Origin: Aquimarina sp. MAR_2010_214
GTDB taxonomy: Bacteria; Bacteroidota; Bacteroidia; Flavobacteriales; Flavobacteriaceae
Direction: 5' to 3'
Assembly (NCBI RefSeq): GCF_002846555.1
Contig: NZ_PJMS01000001.1
Span: 248,001-312,000 of the forward strand
Length of the DNA: 64,000 nucleotides
Part shown: positions 1 through 8,612 of the stretch, piece by piece
Numbering within the stretch: the stretch's first letter is position 1
How the letters are laid out: each line of letters opens with the position of its first letter
Position numbers and translations under genes: made by a program
The notes under the pieces: model-generated
The model's input: only the letters and a program-made list of their open reading frames with translations
Databases searched by the model: none
What the model was told of the DNA's origin: nothing

Positions 1-529
1 AGGTTTCATAAAGATCGTTTACCTCGGTTTCTTTGGTTGTTACTTCCTGTTTAAGTGTACTAATTTCAGAATCAATTGTAGCAATAGCTGGAGTATACTG
101 CGTTGCAATTTGCTCTTTATTAGCTAAAGTGAAATCATTCTTTTGTTCAAGTAAAACACGATCAATTTCTTTTTCAAAAATCTTTAGCTCTAAAGGTTTA
201 GAAATCACAACAGCGATTATAATGGCCAGAATAATTCTTGGTGACGCCTGCAGGAGTTCATCCATAAAATTATCTTTCTTCTTAATAGTAGACACAATAA
301 ATCGATCCAGATTAAAGATCAATAGCCCCCAGATTAGGCCAAAGAAGATGGCTGTAAAATAGTTATCAAATACGGTATATAAGGCATAACTGGCAGCGAT
401 AAAAGCCATTACTGCAGTAAAAAAAACTGTTGCTCCAATACCTGCATATTTATTCTGTTCTCCATCAGAACTATTAGCTAATATATCGGCATCTGCGCCC
501 GAGCATAAAATAAAAAAACGTTTTAACAT
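1..529 (-). CDS. DUF4407 domain membrane protein (3' end cut by window)
   Basis: The minus strand reads open from an ATG at 529 to the window edge, giving 176 residues. The N-terminus (MLKRFFILCSGADADIL) and the following segments match what is known of DUF4407 proteins: a first hydrophobic pair at about residues 35-75 containing FGLIWGLLIFNLDRFIV, a third hydrophobic stretch near 95-110 (IILAIIIAVVISKPLEL), then a charged region predicted to form a coiled coil (EIDRVLLEQKNDFTLANKEQ, continuing past 150). Function of the family is unknown; it is an inner-membrane protein with a large soluble coiled-coil part. It lies downstream of the blaI/blaR1-like pair on the same strand, but a terminator at 591-614 separates them, so it is probably its own unit. 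Confidence 0.8.
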   Translation of the reverse strand, partial: MLKRFFILCSGADADILANSSDGEQNKYAGIGATVFFTAVMAFIAASYALYTVFDNYFTAIFFGLIWGLLIFNLDRFIVSTIKKKDNFMDELLQASPRIILAIIIAVVISKPLELKIFEKEIDRVLLEQKNDFTLANKEQIATQYTPAIATIDSEISTLKQEVTTKETEVNDLYET

Positions 530-590
530 GATCTAAGGATTTTTGATTGACAATAAGTATAACGCTGATTTATAGCGATATGTTGCACAA

Positions 591-614
591 AAAAACTCCC
601 TAAGAGGAGTTTTT
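591..614 (-). terminator. intrinsic terminator downstream of the blaR1-like gene
   Basis: A 9-bp perfect stem (arms 591-599 and 606-614, aaaaactcc / ggagttttt) with a 6-nt loop is flanked by A-runs on one side and T-runs on the other. It lies 30 bp after the stop codon of the blaR1-like gene and can work in both directions. Confidence 0.8.
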
Positions 615-643
615 GTTCTTAAAATTATCAGAAAATTGAGCTG

Positions 644-2554
644 TTAATTATTCTCTTTTTGCACTTTTCTTCGAGCTCTTTGTTGTTCTTTTTTAGATTT
701 TTGTATCCGCTTTCGTGCTTCTTTTCTCTCTTTGACAACTTCTTTTCTTGCTACATCACGAGCTATTTTAGCTTCGTCCATAGCTTTTCTACGAGCTTTT
801 TCTGCTTTCCTTCTAGATTTATCAACATTACTTCGTGCCATCGCTCTTGCTTTCTCAGCTTGCTGCATAGCCATTCTAGCTTCTTCTCTAGCCATTTTTG
901 TATGAACCATTGCCTGTTTTTCGGCCTCAAACCTTACTCTTTCAGCATGTCTCATCGCTTCTTCTCTTACCTTATGAGATCGTTCCCGGGCTCTATTCGA
1001 TTCTTCCATAGCAACAACTCTGGCCTTCTCAGCTTGTTCCATCGCTATCTCTCTTACTTGTTCTGCTTCATATCTTGCTTCTTCTCTTCGTTCCATTGCC
1101 AAGGTTCTTTCTACTTCTATTTGTTCCACCAATGCTTCTCTTTCTGCTGCCTCTCTTTCTACTGCTTCCATTGCTACTTCAGCTGCTTGCATCGCAAGTT
1201 CTGCTTCATGTTCAATTTCTTCATGTTCTGTCTGAGAATAAGAAGGTACTTTTGGAAGCTTCGATACTTTTGGTGCCTTATGCGGTTTTGGAGGCTTTGG
1301 AGCTTTTAATGCCTTATGTGCTTTTGGATAAGATTGAGGCATAGGAACAGTATTTACTCCTACTTTTGGAGGTGCTAGAGGTGCTGGAGGTGGAGGTGGA
1401 ATGAGATCATGCCCGTCTGGATTGGCCTTATACAATCTTGTATTTCGGTAGACTTTATTGAGTTTTTTGATAAATTTATCATTTGTGTTTTCTAATTTGA
1501 CGTTAAATTGAAACTCTGTTAACTCATGATCTTTCCACTGTTTTGTAGCATTATCAATAACAGTAGCTAAACCTGATAGATCAGTAGTTGTACCATTAAT
1601 ATTAATTTGTTCTCCACTAACTCTAATCTTGATTTTTTTATCAGGATGTGTTGGTGCTACAGTAGTACTAACTGTAGTACTTTTTTGTTGGGCTACCATC
1701 TTATTGTTAAATAAAAGAATACACCCGAAAAGGATTGGTAAAAATAACAGCAACCGAGTTGCAGCTTTTGTTTTAGAAAATTGTTGTGACATCATAACGA
1801 TTCGTTTTTTGGTTAATGAATAATTGATAGGACTCGCTAGTGCAGTTTGATGAGAACTGTTTGGATAATTAACGAGTAAGTCCATATATTGATGTATTGA
1901 AAACTGCTGCTTCAATACTTTTTGATCTGCAAGAAATTCATGATTTAATTTAATCGATTTTTTTACCCAAAACCACATTGGATTGAACCAAAAAATCACT
2001 TGAAAAATCTCTACAAACAGAATATCTAAAGTATGCTTTTGTCGAACATGAGTTTTCTCGTGTAATAGTACTTCTTGTGGAATAGTTTTTTTCTGAAACT
2101 CTTTTTTCGGAACAAAAATGTAATGTAAAAATGTATGCGGAATCATAGATTTAGTGAGAAGAACATTGATATGTGAAGATTCTTTTAGATTTTCATTTCT
2201 TCTTACTTTCTTAATCAAATGGTATATATTTTTTATAAACCTAACTGAAAAAATCAAGGCACCTATTGCATAAACGCTCCATAATAGTATCGAAAGATAA
2301 TTTAATGATGGCGCTTGTGATTGTACATTATTCGCCAGAATTACTTCGTTTATAACAGGTTCTGATTTTTCAAGATTAACAATTACATCTGTTTCATAGG
2401 TGATAGTGATCAAGGGAATTGTATATGCAAAAATCAAACTAAAAAGAAGATAAAATCTTTTAAAATGATGCATATTCTCTCGTTCTAAAAACAGCCTGTA
2501 AAAAGACCATAACAGCATCAAACAAAGAGACGATTTTATTACATATATAATCAT
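644..2554 (-). CDS. BlaR1/MecR1-type M56 membrane metallopeptidase with charged C-terminal coiled coil
   Basis: 636 residues. The N-terminal half has the M56 plan: membrane segments near residues 1-20, 37-55, 90-110 and 265-285, and a zinc peptidase motif HEKTH (HExxH) near residue 165 followed by a conserved NHEFLADQ near 205. In the known BlaR1/MecR1 system such a protein cleaves or inactivates the BlaI-type repressor after sensing a signal. There is no penicillin-binding sensor domain. The last 250 residues instead carry a Pro/Lys-rich linker (PPPPPAPLAPP, then KAPKPPKPHKAP) and a long Glu/Ala/Arg/Lys-rich stretch (repeats of the AMEEA / EEARYEAE type) that should form a long alpha helix or coiled coil. 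The start overlaps the end of the blaI-like gene by 4 bp (ATGA), so the two are translationally coupled. The signal sensed is unknown. Confidence 0.85.
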   Translation of the reverse strand: MIIYVIKSSLCLMLLWSFYRLFLERENMHHFKRFYLLFSLIFAYTIPLITITYETDVIVNLEKSEPVINEVILANNVQSQAPSLNYLSILLWSVYAIGALIFSVRFIKNIYHLIKKVRRNENLKESSHINVLLTKSMIPHTFLHYIFVPKKEFQKKTIPQEVLLHEKTHVRQKHTLDILFVEIFQVIFWFNPMWFWVKKSIKLNHEFLADQKVLKQQFSIHQYMDLLVNYPNSSHQTALASPINYSLTKKRIVMMSQQFSKTKAATRLLLFLPILFGCILLFNNKMVAQQKSTTVSTTVAPTHPDKKIKIRVSGEQININGTTTDLSGLATVIDNATKQWKDHELTEFQFNVKLENTNDKFIKKLNKVYRNTRLYKANPDGHDLIPPPPPAPLAPPKVGVNTVPMPQSYPKAHKALKAPKPPKPHKAPKVSKLPKVPSYSQTEHEEIEHEAELAMQAAEVAMEAVEREAAEREALVEQIEVERTLAMERREEARYEAEQVREIAMEQAEKARVVAMEESNRARERSHKVREEAMRHAERVRFEAEKQAMVHTKMAREEARMAMQQAEKARAMARSNVDKSRRKAEKARRKAMDEAKIARDVARKEVVKERKEARKRIQKSKKEQQRARRKVQKENN

Positions 2555-2922
2555 TGTTTTTGTTTTTGAATTTGTTCATCCACAATCTTCTTAAGTTCTT
2601 CTAATTCTGTAGTAGACAAATTTGTTTCTGATGTAAAAAATGATGCAAACTGTGATGCCGAATCATTAAAAAAATTCTTGATCAATCCATTTACATGTTT
2701 AGAGAAGTAATCTGTCTTTTTTACTAATGGATAATATTCTCTCGATTTTCCATATAATGTATAATTCACAAAACCTTTATCAATCATTCTTTTCAAAAGT
2801 GTAGCAACCGTAGTAGTCGCAGGTTTTGGTTCTGGAAAAGAATCTAATAAATCCTTCATAAAGGCTTTCTCCAGTTTCCAAAGGTATTGCATTAACTGTT
2901 CTTCACTTTTTGATAATTGCAT
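2551..2922 (-). CDS. BlaI/MecI/CopY-family transcriptional repressor
   Basis: 123 residues, the usual size for the family. The N-terminal winged helix is visible (LSKSEEQLMQYLWKLEKAF, then PATTTVATLLKRMIDKGFV, the recognition-helix and wing region, then the tyrosine-rich YTLYGKSREYYPLV), followed by the C-terminal dimerisation helices. These repressors bind TACA/TGTA dyads and are removed when the partner peptidase is activated. The gene overlaps the M56 peptidase gene by 4 bp. A perfect dyad TCTACA-AA-TGTAGA lies 24 bp upstream of the start, so autoregulation is likely. Confidence 0.9.
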   Translation of the reverse strand: MQLSKSEEQLMQYLWKLEKAFMKDLLDSFPEPKPATTTVATLLKRMIDKGFVNYTLYGKSREYYPLVKKTDYFSKHVNGLIKNFFNDSASQFASFFTSETNLSTTELEELKKIVDEQIQKQKQ

Positions 2923-2924
2923 TG

Positions 2925-2959
2925 TTCTACATTATTAGAATTAACTCTACAAATGTAGA
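2925..2959 (-). promoter_or_regulatory. probable BlaI-type operator
   Basis: The 14-bp perfect palindrome at 2946-2959 is TCTACA-AA-TGTAGA, containing the TACA-N2-TGTA core known for BlaI/MecI operators. A second, weaker dyad (TTCTA-N6-TAGAA, 2925-2940) lies directly next to the blaI-like start codon. Placement just upstream of the blaI-like gene supports a pair of autoregulatory operator sites. Confidence 0.7.
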
Positions 2960-3066
2960 ATAAAATTTTATAATTACAAAAAAACTACCTAAAAAATGAA
3001 TTAAAGTACCCCATACTCTAATATTCACTTATTAGGTAGCTTATAAAAACAACCTGATTTATTAGG

Positions 3067-6000
3067 TTATTTTTTTACAATCGTGTGTATTTCTGAAGTT
3101 CCTTTCGATGTTATTTTTACAAAATAATTTCCTTTTTCGGTTATTGCTCCTCCAAAAGGAAGTACTCCAGGATTTCTGTCATAGTTTTTATGATAAATAC
3201 GTCTTCCTAAAAGATCGTATACACTCATAGTAAATCTTTCTTTACCTAATTTTGTCAGGTCAATATTTGTAGTCTCAGTAAATGAATTAGGGTATACCTT
3301 AACCAAATTCTCTGCTTTTTCTGGACCTGCCGCCGCTGGCCTTTTGGTTGTAAGTCCTTGACCTGCATTAGTGTTATAGGCATAATCCAATATACTATAC
3401 GATAACCCATCATTTGCTACAGTAGCATAAAACCATCCGTAATGGGTATTGCCACTAATTTTAAAAGTAAACCCTATGTAACCTGATTTACCATTCCAAT
3501 TACTATATGAAGAAGAGCTCACTACGTAGCTATTCGATTCGGCAACAAAATTATTGGCAGTCCCAACTTCTACTCCTTCACTAAGCATGGTTACATTTCG
3601 GCTAGTACCTTCACACACTACATCCTTATTATAGGTAACTAATCGTACCGAGTTATTAGAAAACCATGCTCCAAACCCATTATCATCTCCTACTTCTATT
3701 CTGAAAAAATTCCAGGTACTTGATGAGCTTACAGCGATATCTTCATTATTTACATAGACAACTCCATCGTTAGTAGCACAAGGAGTACAGGATCCACCAC
3801 AATCTACTCCTGTTTCATCTCCATTTTGGATACCATCGTTACATGAAGGGCCAGAGCCACCTGTAATATTTACTGTGTAATCTTCAGTTTCACCATAATT
3901 GTGATTTGTTTTACAAATTTCAGGTAAGCTTGTCGTATTATTAAAGTACTCCATAATGATACGCATTCTTGTACTTCCTGCTTTAGCTGTACTAGGCACA
4001 GTAAAAGTTCCTGTTATTACTTTATCTGTTGTAGGTGTCTTAGTAAATACACGTTCACCAGAATCAGTAAAGTCTCCATCATTATTATAATCTATCCAAA
4101 CTCCATATGCTTCTTTGTATGTATTAGCGCTATTGGGTGTAATAGTAATTGTAGCAGAAGTATTTTGAGCTAAATTAGTAGAAACAGAGGTATGATCACC
4201 ATAACCATTCGTAGACCGTGTCGTAGTATTGTTAATTGTACCCAGTTCAACTTTACTAATATATTCACCAGATGTTCTAGTAGATTTATCTTCACAATAT
4301 ACTGATGTTGGGCAAGGGTCGCAAGAACCTCCACAATCTATTCCCGTTTCGTCTCCATTTTGAATCCCATCATTACATGTTGGAGTATCTGGTTCTAATG
4401 TTGTACTTCCTGCTTTTATTGGACCATTTGGTTTTGTAGTATATGCGTATTCCAGTACGCTCAATTCTGTCCCAGCAGAATTAACTTTAACTTTCATCCA
4501 TCCATAATTTACTCTTCCTCCATACATCGCTAATTGAAATCCTACATAGGCTGTTTTACCTCGCCAAGTCGTATAGGTAGAAGTTTCAACATCATGAAGA
4601 TCTGGGTGTGGTTTACTGTTAACCCAATTACTATTATCTGAAATTAATTGATTAGCCTGAATCAATGTAACATTTCTTGTTCCAGACTGGCATACTAATG
4701 CTTTTGCGTATGTCTCTAATCTAAGGTTGTTATTTTCATAAAATGCTCCATATCTATTTGATGCTCCTCCTGCTATAATTGTAAAAGGTTGCCATACTGC
4801 ACTTGCTGTAGCAGTTTCATCAGGTATATTTACATACACTATTTTATATGGATCGAAGAATGAGAAATTATAAGATACTTTATTAGAATTAAGTGTAGAA
4901 GTTCCACCGTTTATAGCTGCGTTTGTAAATGTAATTGTTCCTACAGTATTATTTGCTAAAGCATGGTTTGATACTTGACCATTAAATTTTACACGAATTT
5001 TTGTGTTATTTACAACCGTAATTGCTGCAGATAGCCCTTGTGGTAAGCTTGCCGAAAAATGAGTTCCTTGATTCATTGATCCACTACTTAAAGCAAAGGT
5101 TCCATTCTGCATATCTATATCATATGTAGTATCTGCTAAAGTTCCATTATTAGTATCTGACTCTTCAACGGTACTGTCATCTGTTACAAGAGAAGCTCCT
5201 GTTAGTTTTACTCCTGTTGCAGTTAAGTTTGATTGTTGCCATAATGGTCTTCTTGCTGCATGATCAAGAGCAGTGTTCATTCTTGATATCTGACCAGCAG
5301 TAAACATTTTGGCGCATCCTCCAGAAGACTCGTACCCCATATAATTCTCATAATTAATCAAATTACCACATTCGGTAGCACCTACTGTACATCCAAGATT
5401 CGTTGCATTTGTATCTTCTGTTGGTGTATCATTTACAAAATCTCCATTAGGATCATCACACCCTGTACCATTAAATGTATGATGTAAGTTTAACCAATGT
5501 CCAAACTCATGAGATAATATAGAGGCAAATTCTGTATCTGTATTGCCATGAAGGTATCTACCATTATATACAACTCTAGCGGTACCTGCATTAGACATGG
5601 ATGTCATAGGAAACCATGCTACTCCCGAGCGATTTAATTTACCATCATTCTTAAGATCATTCATTATATATACATTCATGTATTTATAATTATCCCAAGC
5701 ATAAGTAGCTATTTTATCATCATATCCAACATCTCCAAACCCTTTTTCTTCCTCATGAAATACTACTCCACTAGTACTACCTCCGTTAGGATCAATTTTC
5801 GCCAATGCAAATTCTATGTTTAATGTTCCTCTACGGTCTTTAAAAAATGGATCTACCGTATTGAAATCGGGATTCTGCCCATTAAAATCTTCATTAACAA
5901 CCTCTACTGCTCTTTTGATTTTATCATAAGTAACCGTTTTCCCACTTTGAACTTTTCCATAAACATGAAATACAACAGGGATAGTATAAGTTGCAGCGGC

Positions 6001-6216
6001 CTTTGATGTAGCTCCTTTATTTCTTCTTTCTTCAGCTCTAGCTACTTTATTAAAAGCTTTCTGAACAGCTATCTCTTGTGGATACTTCACCAAAGTTGAT
6101 TTAAGTGCATCCTCAAAAGAACATCGGAGGGGAGTATCATCATTTTCTTGCTGACTAAAAAGAAAAGGAACATACAAGAATAGCATAGCTGTTAAAATAA
6201 TAGTTTTAGTTTTCAT
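3067..6216 (-). CDS. secreted M43-family zinc metalloprotease with GEVED domain and T9SS type A sorting domain
   Basis: 1049 residues. A signal peptide is visible (TIILTAMLFLYVPFLFSQ). After a short propeptide the M43 (pappalysin/cytophagalysin) catalytic domain spans about residues 70-325, with the extended zinc motif HEFGHWLNLHH near 234 and the Met-turn NYMGYES near 290. Further on are two copies of a cysteine-rich linker (CNDGIQNGDETG.DCGGSC) near residues 620 and 795, a GEVED domain between them (YCEDKSTRTSGEYIS to GETEDYTVNITGG), flanking beta domains, and a C-terminal type A sorting domain near 975-1049 (KVYPNSFTETTNIDL, ending in VKK). By family knowledge it is exported by the Sec and type IX systems and acts outside the cell. 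It stands alone between the curlin-like gene and blaI. Confidence 0.92.
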   Translation of the reverse strand: MKTKTIILTAMLFLYVPFLFSQQENDDTPLRCSFEDALKSTLVKYPQEIAVQKAFNKVARAEERRNKGATSKAAATYTIPVVFHVYGKVQSGKTVTYDKIKRAVEVVNEDFNGQNPDFNTVDPFFKDRRGTLNIEFALAKIDPNGGSTSGVVFHEEEKGFGDVGYDDKIATYAWDNYKYMNVYIMNDLKNDGKLNRSGVAWFPMTSMSNAGTARVVYNGRYLHGNTDTEFASILSHEFGHWLNLHHTFNGTGCDDPNGDFVNDTPTEDTNATNLGCTVGATECGNLINYENYMGYESSGGCAKMFTAGQISRMNTALDHAARRPLWQQSNLTATGVKLTGASLVTDDSTVEESDTNNGTLADTTYDIDMQNGTFALSSGSMNQGTHFSASLPQGLSAAITVVNNTKIRVKFNGQVSNHALANNTVGTITFTNAAINGGTSTLNSNKVSYNFSFFDPYKIVYVNIPDETATASAVWQPFTIIAGGASNRYGAFYENNNLRLETYAKALVCQSGTRNVTLIQANQLISDNSNWVNSKPHPDLHDVETSTYTTWRGKTAYVGFQLAMYGGRVNYGWMKVKVNSAGTELSVLEYAYTTKPNGPIKAGSTTLEPDTPTCNDGIQNGDETGIDCGGSCDPCPTSVYCEDKSTRTSGEYISKVELGTINNTTTRSTNGYGDHTSVSTNLAQNTSATITITPNSANTYKEAYGVWIDYNNDGDFTDSGERVFTKTPTTDKVITGTFTVPSTAKAGSTRMRIIMEYFNNTTSLPEICKTNHNYGETEDYTVNITGGSGPSCNDGIQNGDETGVDCGGSCTPCATNDGVVYVNNEDIAVSSSSTWNFFRIEVGDDNGFGAWFSNNSVRLVTYNKDVVCEGTSRNVTMLSEGVEVGTANNFVAESNSYVVSSSSYSNWNGKSGYIGFTFKISGNTHYGWFYATVANDGLSYSILDYAYNTNAGQGLTTKRPAAAGPEKAENLVKVYPNSFTETTNIDLTKLGKERFTMSVYDLLGRRIYHKNYDRNPGVLPFGGAITEKGNYFVKITSKGTSEIHTIVKK

Positions 6217-6387
6217 AACCGTATTGATTTTGTGTTATAGTTAATTATGAAAATTAAAACTATTGAAGTATTTAAGATTATACTATTGTAACCAAACAAC
6301 ATACTATGTTATCTGTTTCAACACGTAAACAACCAAAACATCAATATGATAACACAATTATTGTTTTTTTAATAAAAAAACAATACA

Positions 6388-6417
6388 AATAAGCACCCTT
6401 AAAAAAGGGTGCTTATT
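6388..6417 (-). terminator. intrinsic terminator after the curlin-repeat gene
   Basis: A 13-bp perfect stem (6388-6400 with 6405-6417, aataagcaccctt / aagggtgcttatt) and 4-nt loop lie 54 bp past the stop of the curlin-repeat gene and upstream of the M43 protease gene. On the minus strand the stem is followed by a T-rich tract. Confidence 0.8.
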
Positions 6418-6470
6418 ATTTTCTTGATCTATTAACTATTGATAAACTAAAACTAAATTTTAAAAAGAAA

Positions 6471-8120
6471 TCATTGAGAAATAACCGAATTATTTCTATT
6501 TCCTTCTTGAATTATCGTTACTGATAATGAGGTGCCTTCTTGAGAAGCTTTCAAACTATTAGCATTACCATTTTGTTTTGCATTAAGACTATTAGAATCT
6601 CCTATCTGAGAGGTATATGTAGTATTAAATGATCCATCCTGAGCAGAAATCACTATATTCTTATCCCCATGCTGTAACTGCGATAAAAGGTTCTCTTCTC
6701 CACTAAGGTTTATAGTATTTTGTGTGGCTTCCATAGTATTGAATTCTCCTTCTATTTGAATTTGTTCAATGCCATTAGATATCCCCTTTTGTATACTCAC
6801 TATTTGATTTTCAATTCCATTACTCTGAGCTACTGCTGTATTTCTTTCTCCTTCCTGAGTTTGTGTAATCCTAGTATCAATTCCTTTTTGCAGTATAGCC
6901 GTGGCTTCATTATAATTCCCTACCTGATTTTGTTGTATCAAGACTCTGAAATCTTGATAAGAAAAACTAGATGAACTATTTATAACAGCTTTATTGTCCT
7001 CTCCTATTTGTTTTTGAGAAGTTCTTACATTAGAGGCATAAACATGCGTTGTAGAAGCATCATTTCTTACTCCTTCTTGCTTCTGAGTGACATAACCTCT
7101 TCCTTGTAGATTAGCTGAAGCATGATTATCTTCTCCTATCTGGCTTTGGGAAATATCAGAAGGGGATATACTAGACCGATCTATTTTATCCTTAGAAGCG
7201 TGTGCTATATTTCTTATCCCTTCTTGATATTGATTAATTATAGAAAATTCTCCAAGTTCTTGTTGAGCAAACGCTTGATTAAAATCACCTATTTGATTTT
7301 GTGTAACAGCATAGCCATTATTCTGGATCACAATAGCATTATTATTATTTCCGTTTTGGGATTGATTAATAGAACTGTCTCCTAAACCATATAGTTGAGA
7401 TGATTGACTAGCATCTGCTGTGTTTCCTGATCCTTTTTGATCCTGAATAATACTGCTTTGATCAACGTTTCCATTATATTGGTTTGCTACTGCATTATTG
7501 TATTCTCCAGATTGCCTCTGTTCAATACTAAAACTATAATATCCCGAAAACGAATTTTGATTTGCGATTGCTTGATTAAATTCTCCTTCCTGATCTTGCG
7601 TAATAACTCTAAGGTTATAATCATTGTCGGATTGACTTGCCTTTGCTATATTAAAATTACCTCTTTGTGTTTGATCAATATTATTTTTAATATTCTCTTC
7701 AAATATTAAACCTGTTCCTTGTATTGCTATTGCTTTGTTATAATTTCCTATTTGAGTTTGTGTAATTTTACTTTCTAAAACATCTGAATACTGAGTAGCC
7801 TCTGCACTATTTGATATTCCTAACTGATTTTGATGTACTGCATTTAAATCTCCTTGCTGCATAACATATACATCGTTTTGATCTCCGGTTTGGATTTGAC
7901 TAATCACACCATTTCCTTTTGCAGAATCTTTTGTTCCCTGTGCTACTTTTGCTTTATTAAAATTACCTTCCTGAACAATATCTAACGTATTGTTTACTCC
8001 TTTTTGAGAAATACCTGTCTCATTTCCTTTTCCGGTTTGATTGATATCTGTAACATTAGTCTGGGCAAAAGTAAACGCTACACTTAATAAAGCTGAAAAA
8101 GCCAATATTGTTTTTTTCAT
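6471..8120 (-). CDS. curlin-repeat secreted amyloid-like protein
   Basis: 549 residues from the ATG at 8120; a longer reading from 8162 is possible, but MKKTILAFSALLSVAFTFAQ is a clear signal peptide and fixes the start. Nearly all of the mature protein is made of short repeats of about 20-24 residues with Gln and Asn at fixed spacing, of the type QxGxxNxAxxxQ (for example QKGVNNTLDIVQEG, QIGNYNKAIAIQ, QEGERNTAVAQ, QIGDSNSLNAKQ). This is the pattern of curlin repeats in CsgA/CsgB, whose strands stack into extracellular amyloid. It is far longer than E. coli CsgA (about 150 residues), with more than 20 repeat units. No csgG/E/F genes are nearby and no type IX sorting domain is seen. The coding assignment is secure; fibre formation is inferred. 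Confidence 0.85.
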   Translation of the reverse strand: MKKTILAFSALLSVAFTFAQTNVTDINQTGKGNETGISQKGVNNTLDIVQEGNFNKAKVAQGTKDSAKGNGVISQIQTGDQNDVYVMQQGDLNAVHQNQLGISNSAEATQYSDVLESKITQTQIGNYNKAIAIQGTGLIFEENIKNNIDQTQRGNFNIAKASQSDNDYNLRVITQDQEGEFNQAIANQNSFSGYYSFSIEQRQSGEYNNAVANQYNGNVDQSSIIQDQKGSGNTADASQSSQLYGLGDSSINQSQNGNNNNAIVIQNNGYAVTQNQIGDFNQAFAQQELGEFSIINQYQEGIRNIAHASKDKIDRSSISPSDISQSQIGEDNHASANLQGRGYVTQKQEGVRNDASTTHVYASNVRTSQKQIGEDNKAVINSSSSFSYQDFRVLIQQNQVGNYNEATAILQKGIDTRITQTQEGERNTAVAQSNGIENQIVSIQKGISNGIEQIQIEGEFNTMEATQNTINLSGEENLLSQLQHGDKNIVISAQDGSFNTTYTSQIGDSNSLNAKQNGNANSLKASQEGTSLSVTIIQEGNRNNSVISQ

Positions 8121-8612
8121 TTGAATATTTGTTAATGTTAAAATTGATTTGTTTAAATGCACATTAATCCAAATAATGTTTACTATAAAGTTTTGAAGAA
8201 ATTTAAATTAAGGGGAATTTTTATTCTTTTAAAAATACAATTAAAAAAAAGCAAAAAAGCAATATATTTTGCATTTTCGACAAAAAGTATGGGCAATAAT
8301 TTTCATGTAGGTTGTTTCATTCATTATGAAGAACTAATAGTTAAAAATCAAAAAAATCATCTCATCTATAATTTGAATTTAATGAGACTTTTGTATGCGT
8401 TAGGGATAGCAGTGGCATCCTTTTTTGTTATCCTTAAACCTCTTAAAAAAACGTTGGATCGGTAACAAAAAAGATATAACGAATAGCCCGACCCTGATTA
8501 AAAATCAGGGTAACGCCATTGTTATTATCGTAGAGTAATTAATTGGGTAAGCGCTATGAGGTAAAACCCAAATAGCTTAACAAGTTCTGTACTATTAATT
8601 TATACAAGAACA
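8121..8612. other. intergenic region with a hairpin and a doubtful 27-residue ORF
   Basis: About 490 bp, very AT-rich in its left half. It holds a perfect 8-bp hairpin (8492-8499 with 8503-8510, ccctgatt / aatcaggg) of unclear role, and a short plus-strand ORF at 8382-8465 that would encode a 27-residue peptide with one hydrophobic segment (LLYALGIAVASFFVIL) and a basic tail. No convincing promoter or RNA gene is visible. The left part must contain the promoter of the curlin-repeat gene. Confidence 0.4.

Noticed and set aside
659..1309. 216-residue open frame on the plus strand
   Set aside because: It is antisense to the Glu/Ala/Lys-rich end of the M56 peptidase gene; its Ser/Phe/Cys-rich translation is the expected shadow of that composition.
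6471..8120. Regular short repeats that could be taken for a CRISPR array
   Set aside because: The repeats are at protein level (Gln/Asn pattern), vary in DNA sequence and lie in one long open frame with a signal peptide.
8157..8465. 102-codon frame upstream of the curlin-repeat gene
   Set aside because: The first part is Lys/Ile-rich low-complexity translation of AT-rich DNA and no family or start signal is visible; only the last 27 codons look possibly real, and they are noted as doubtful.
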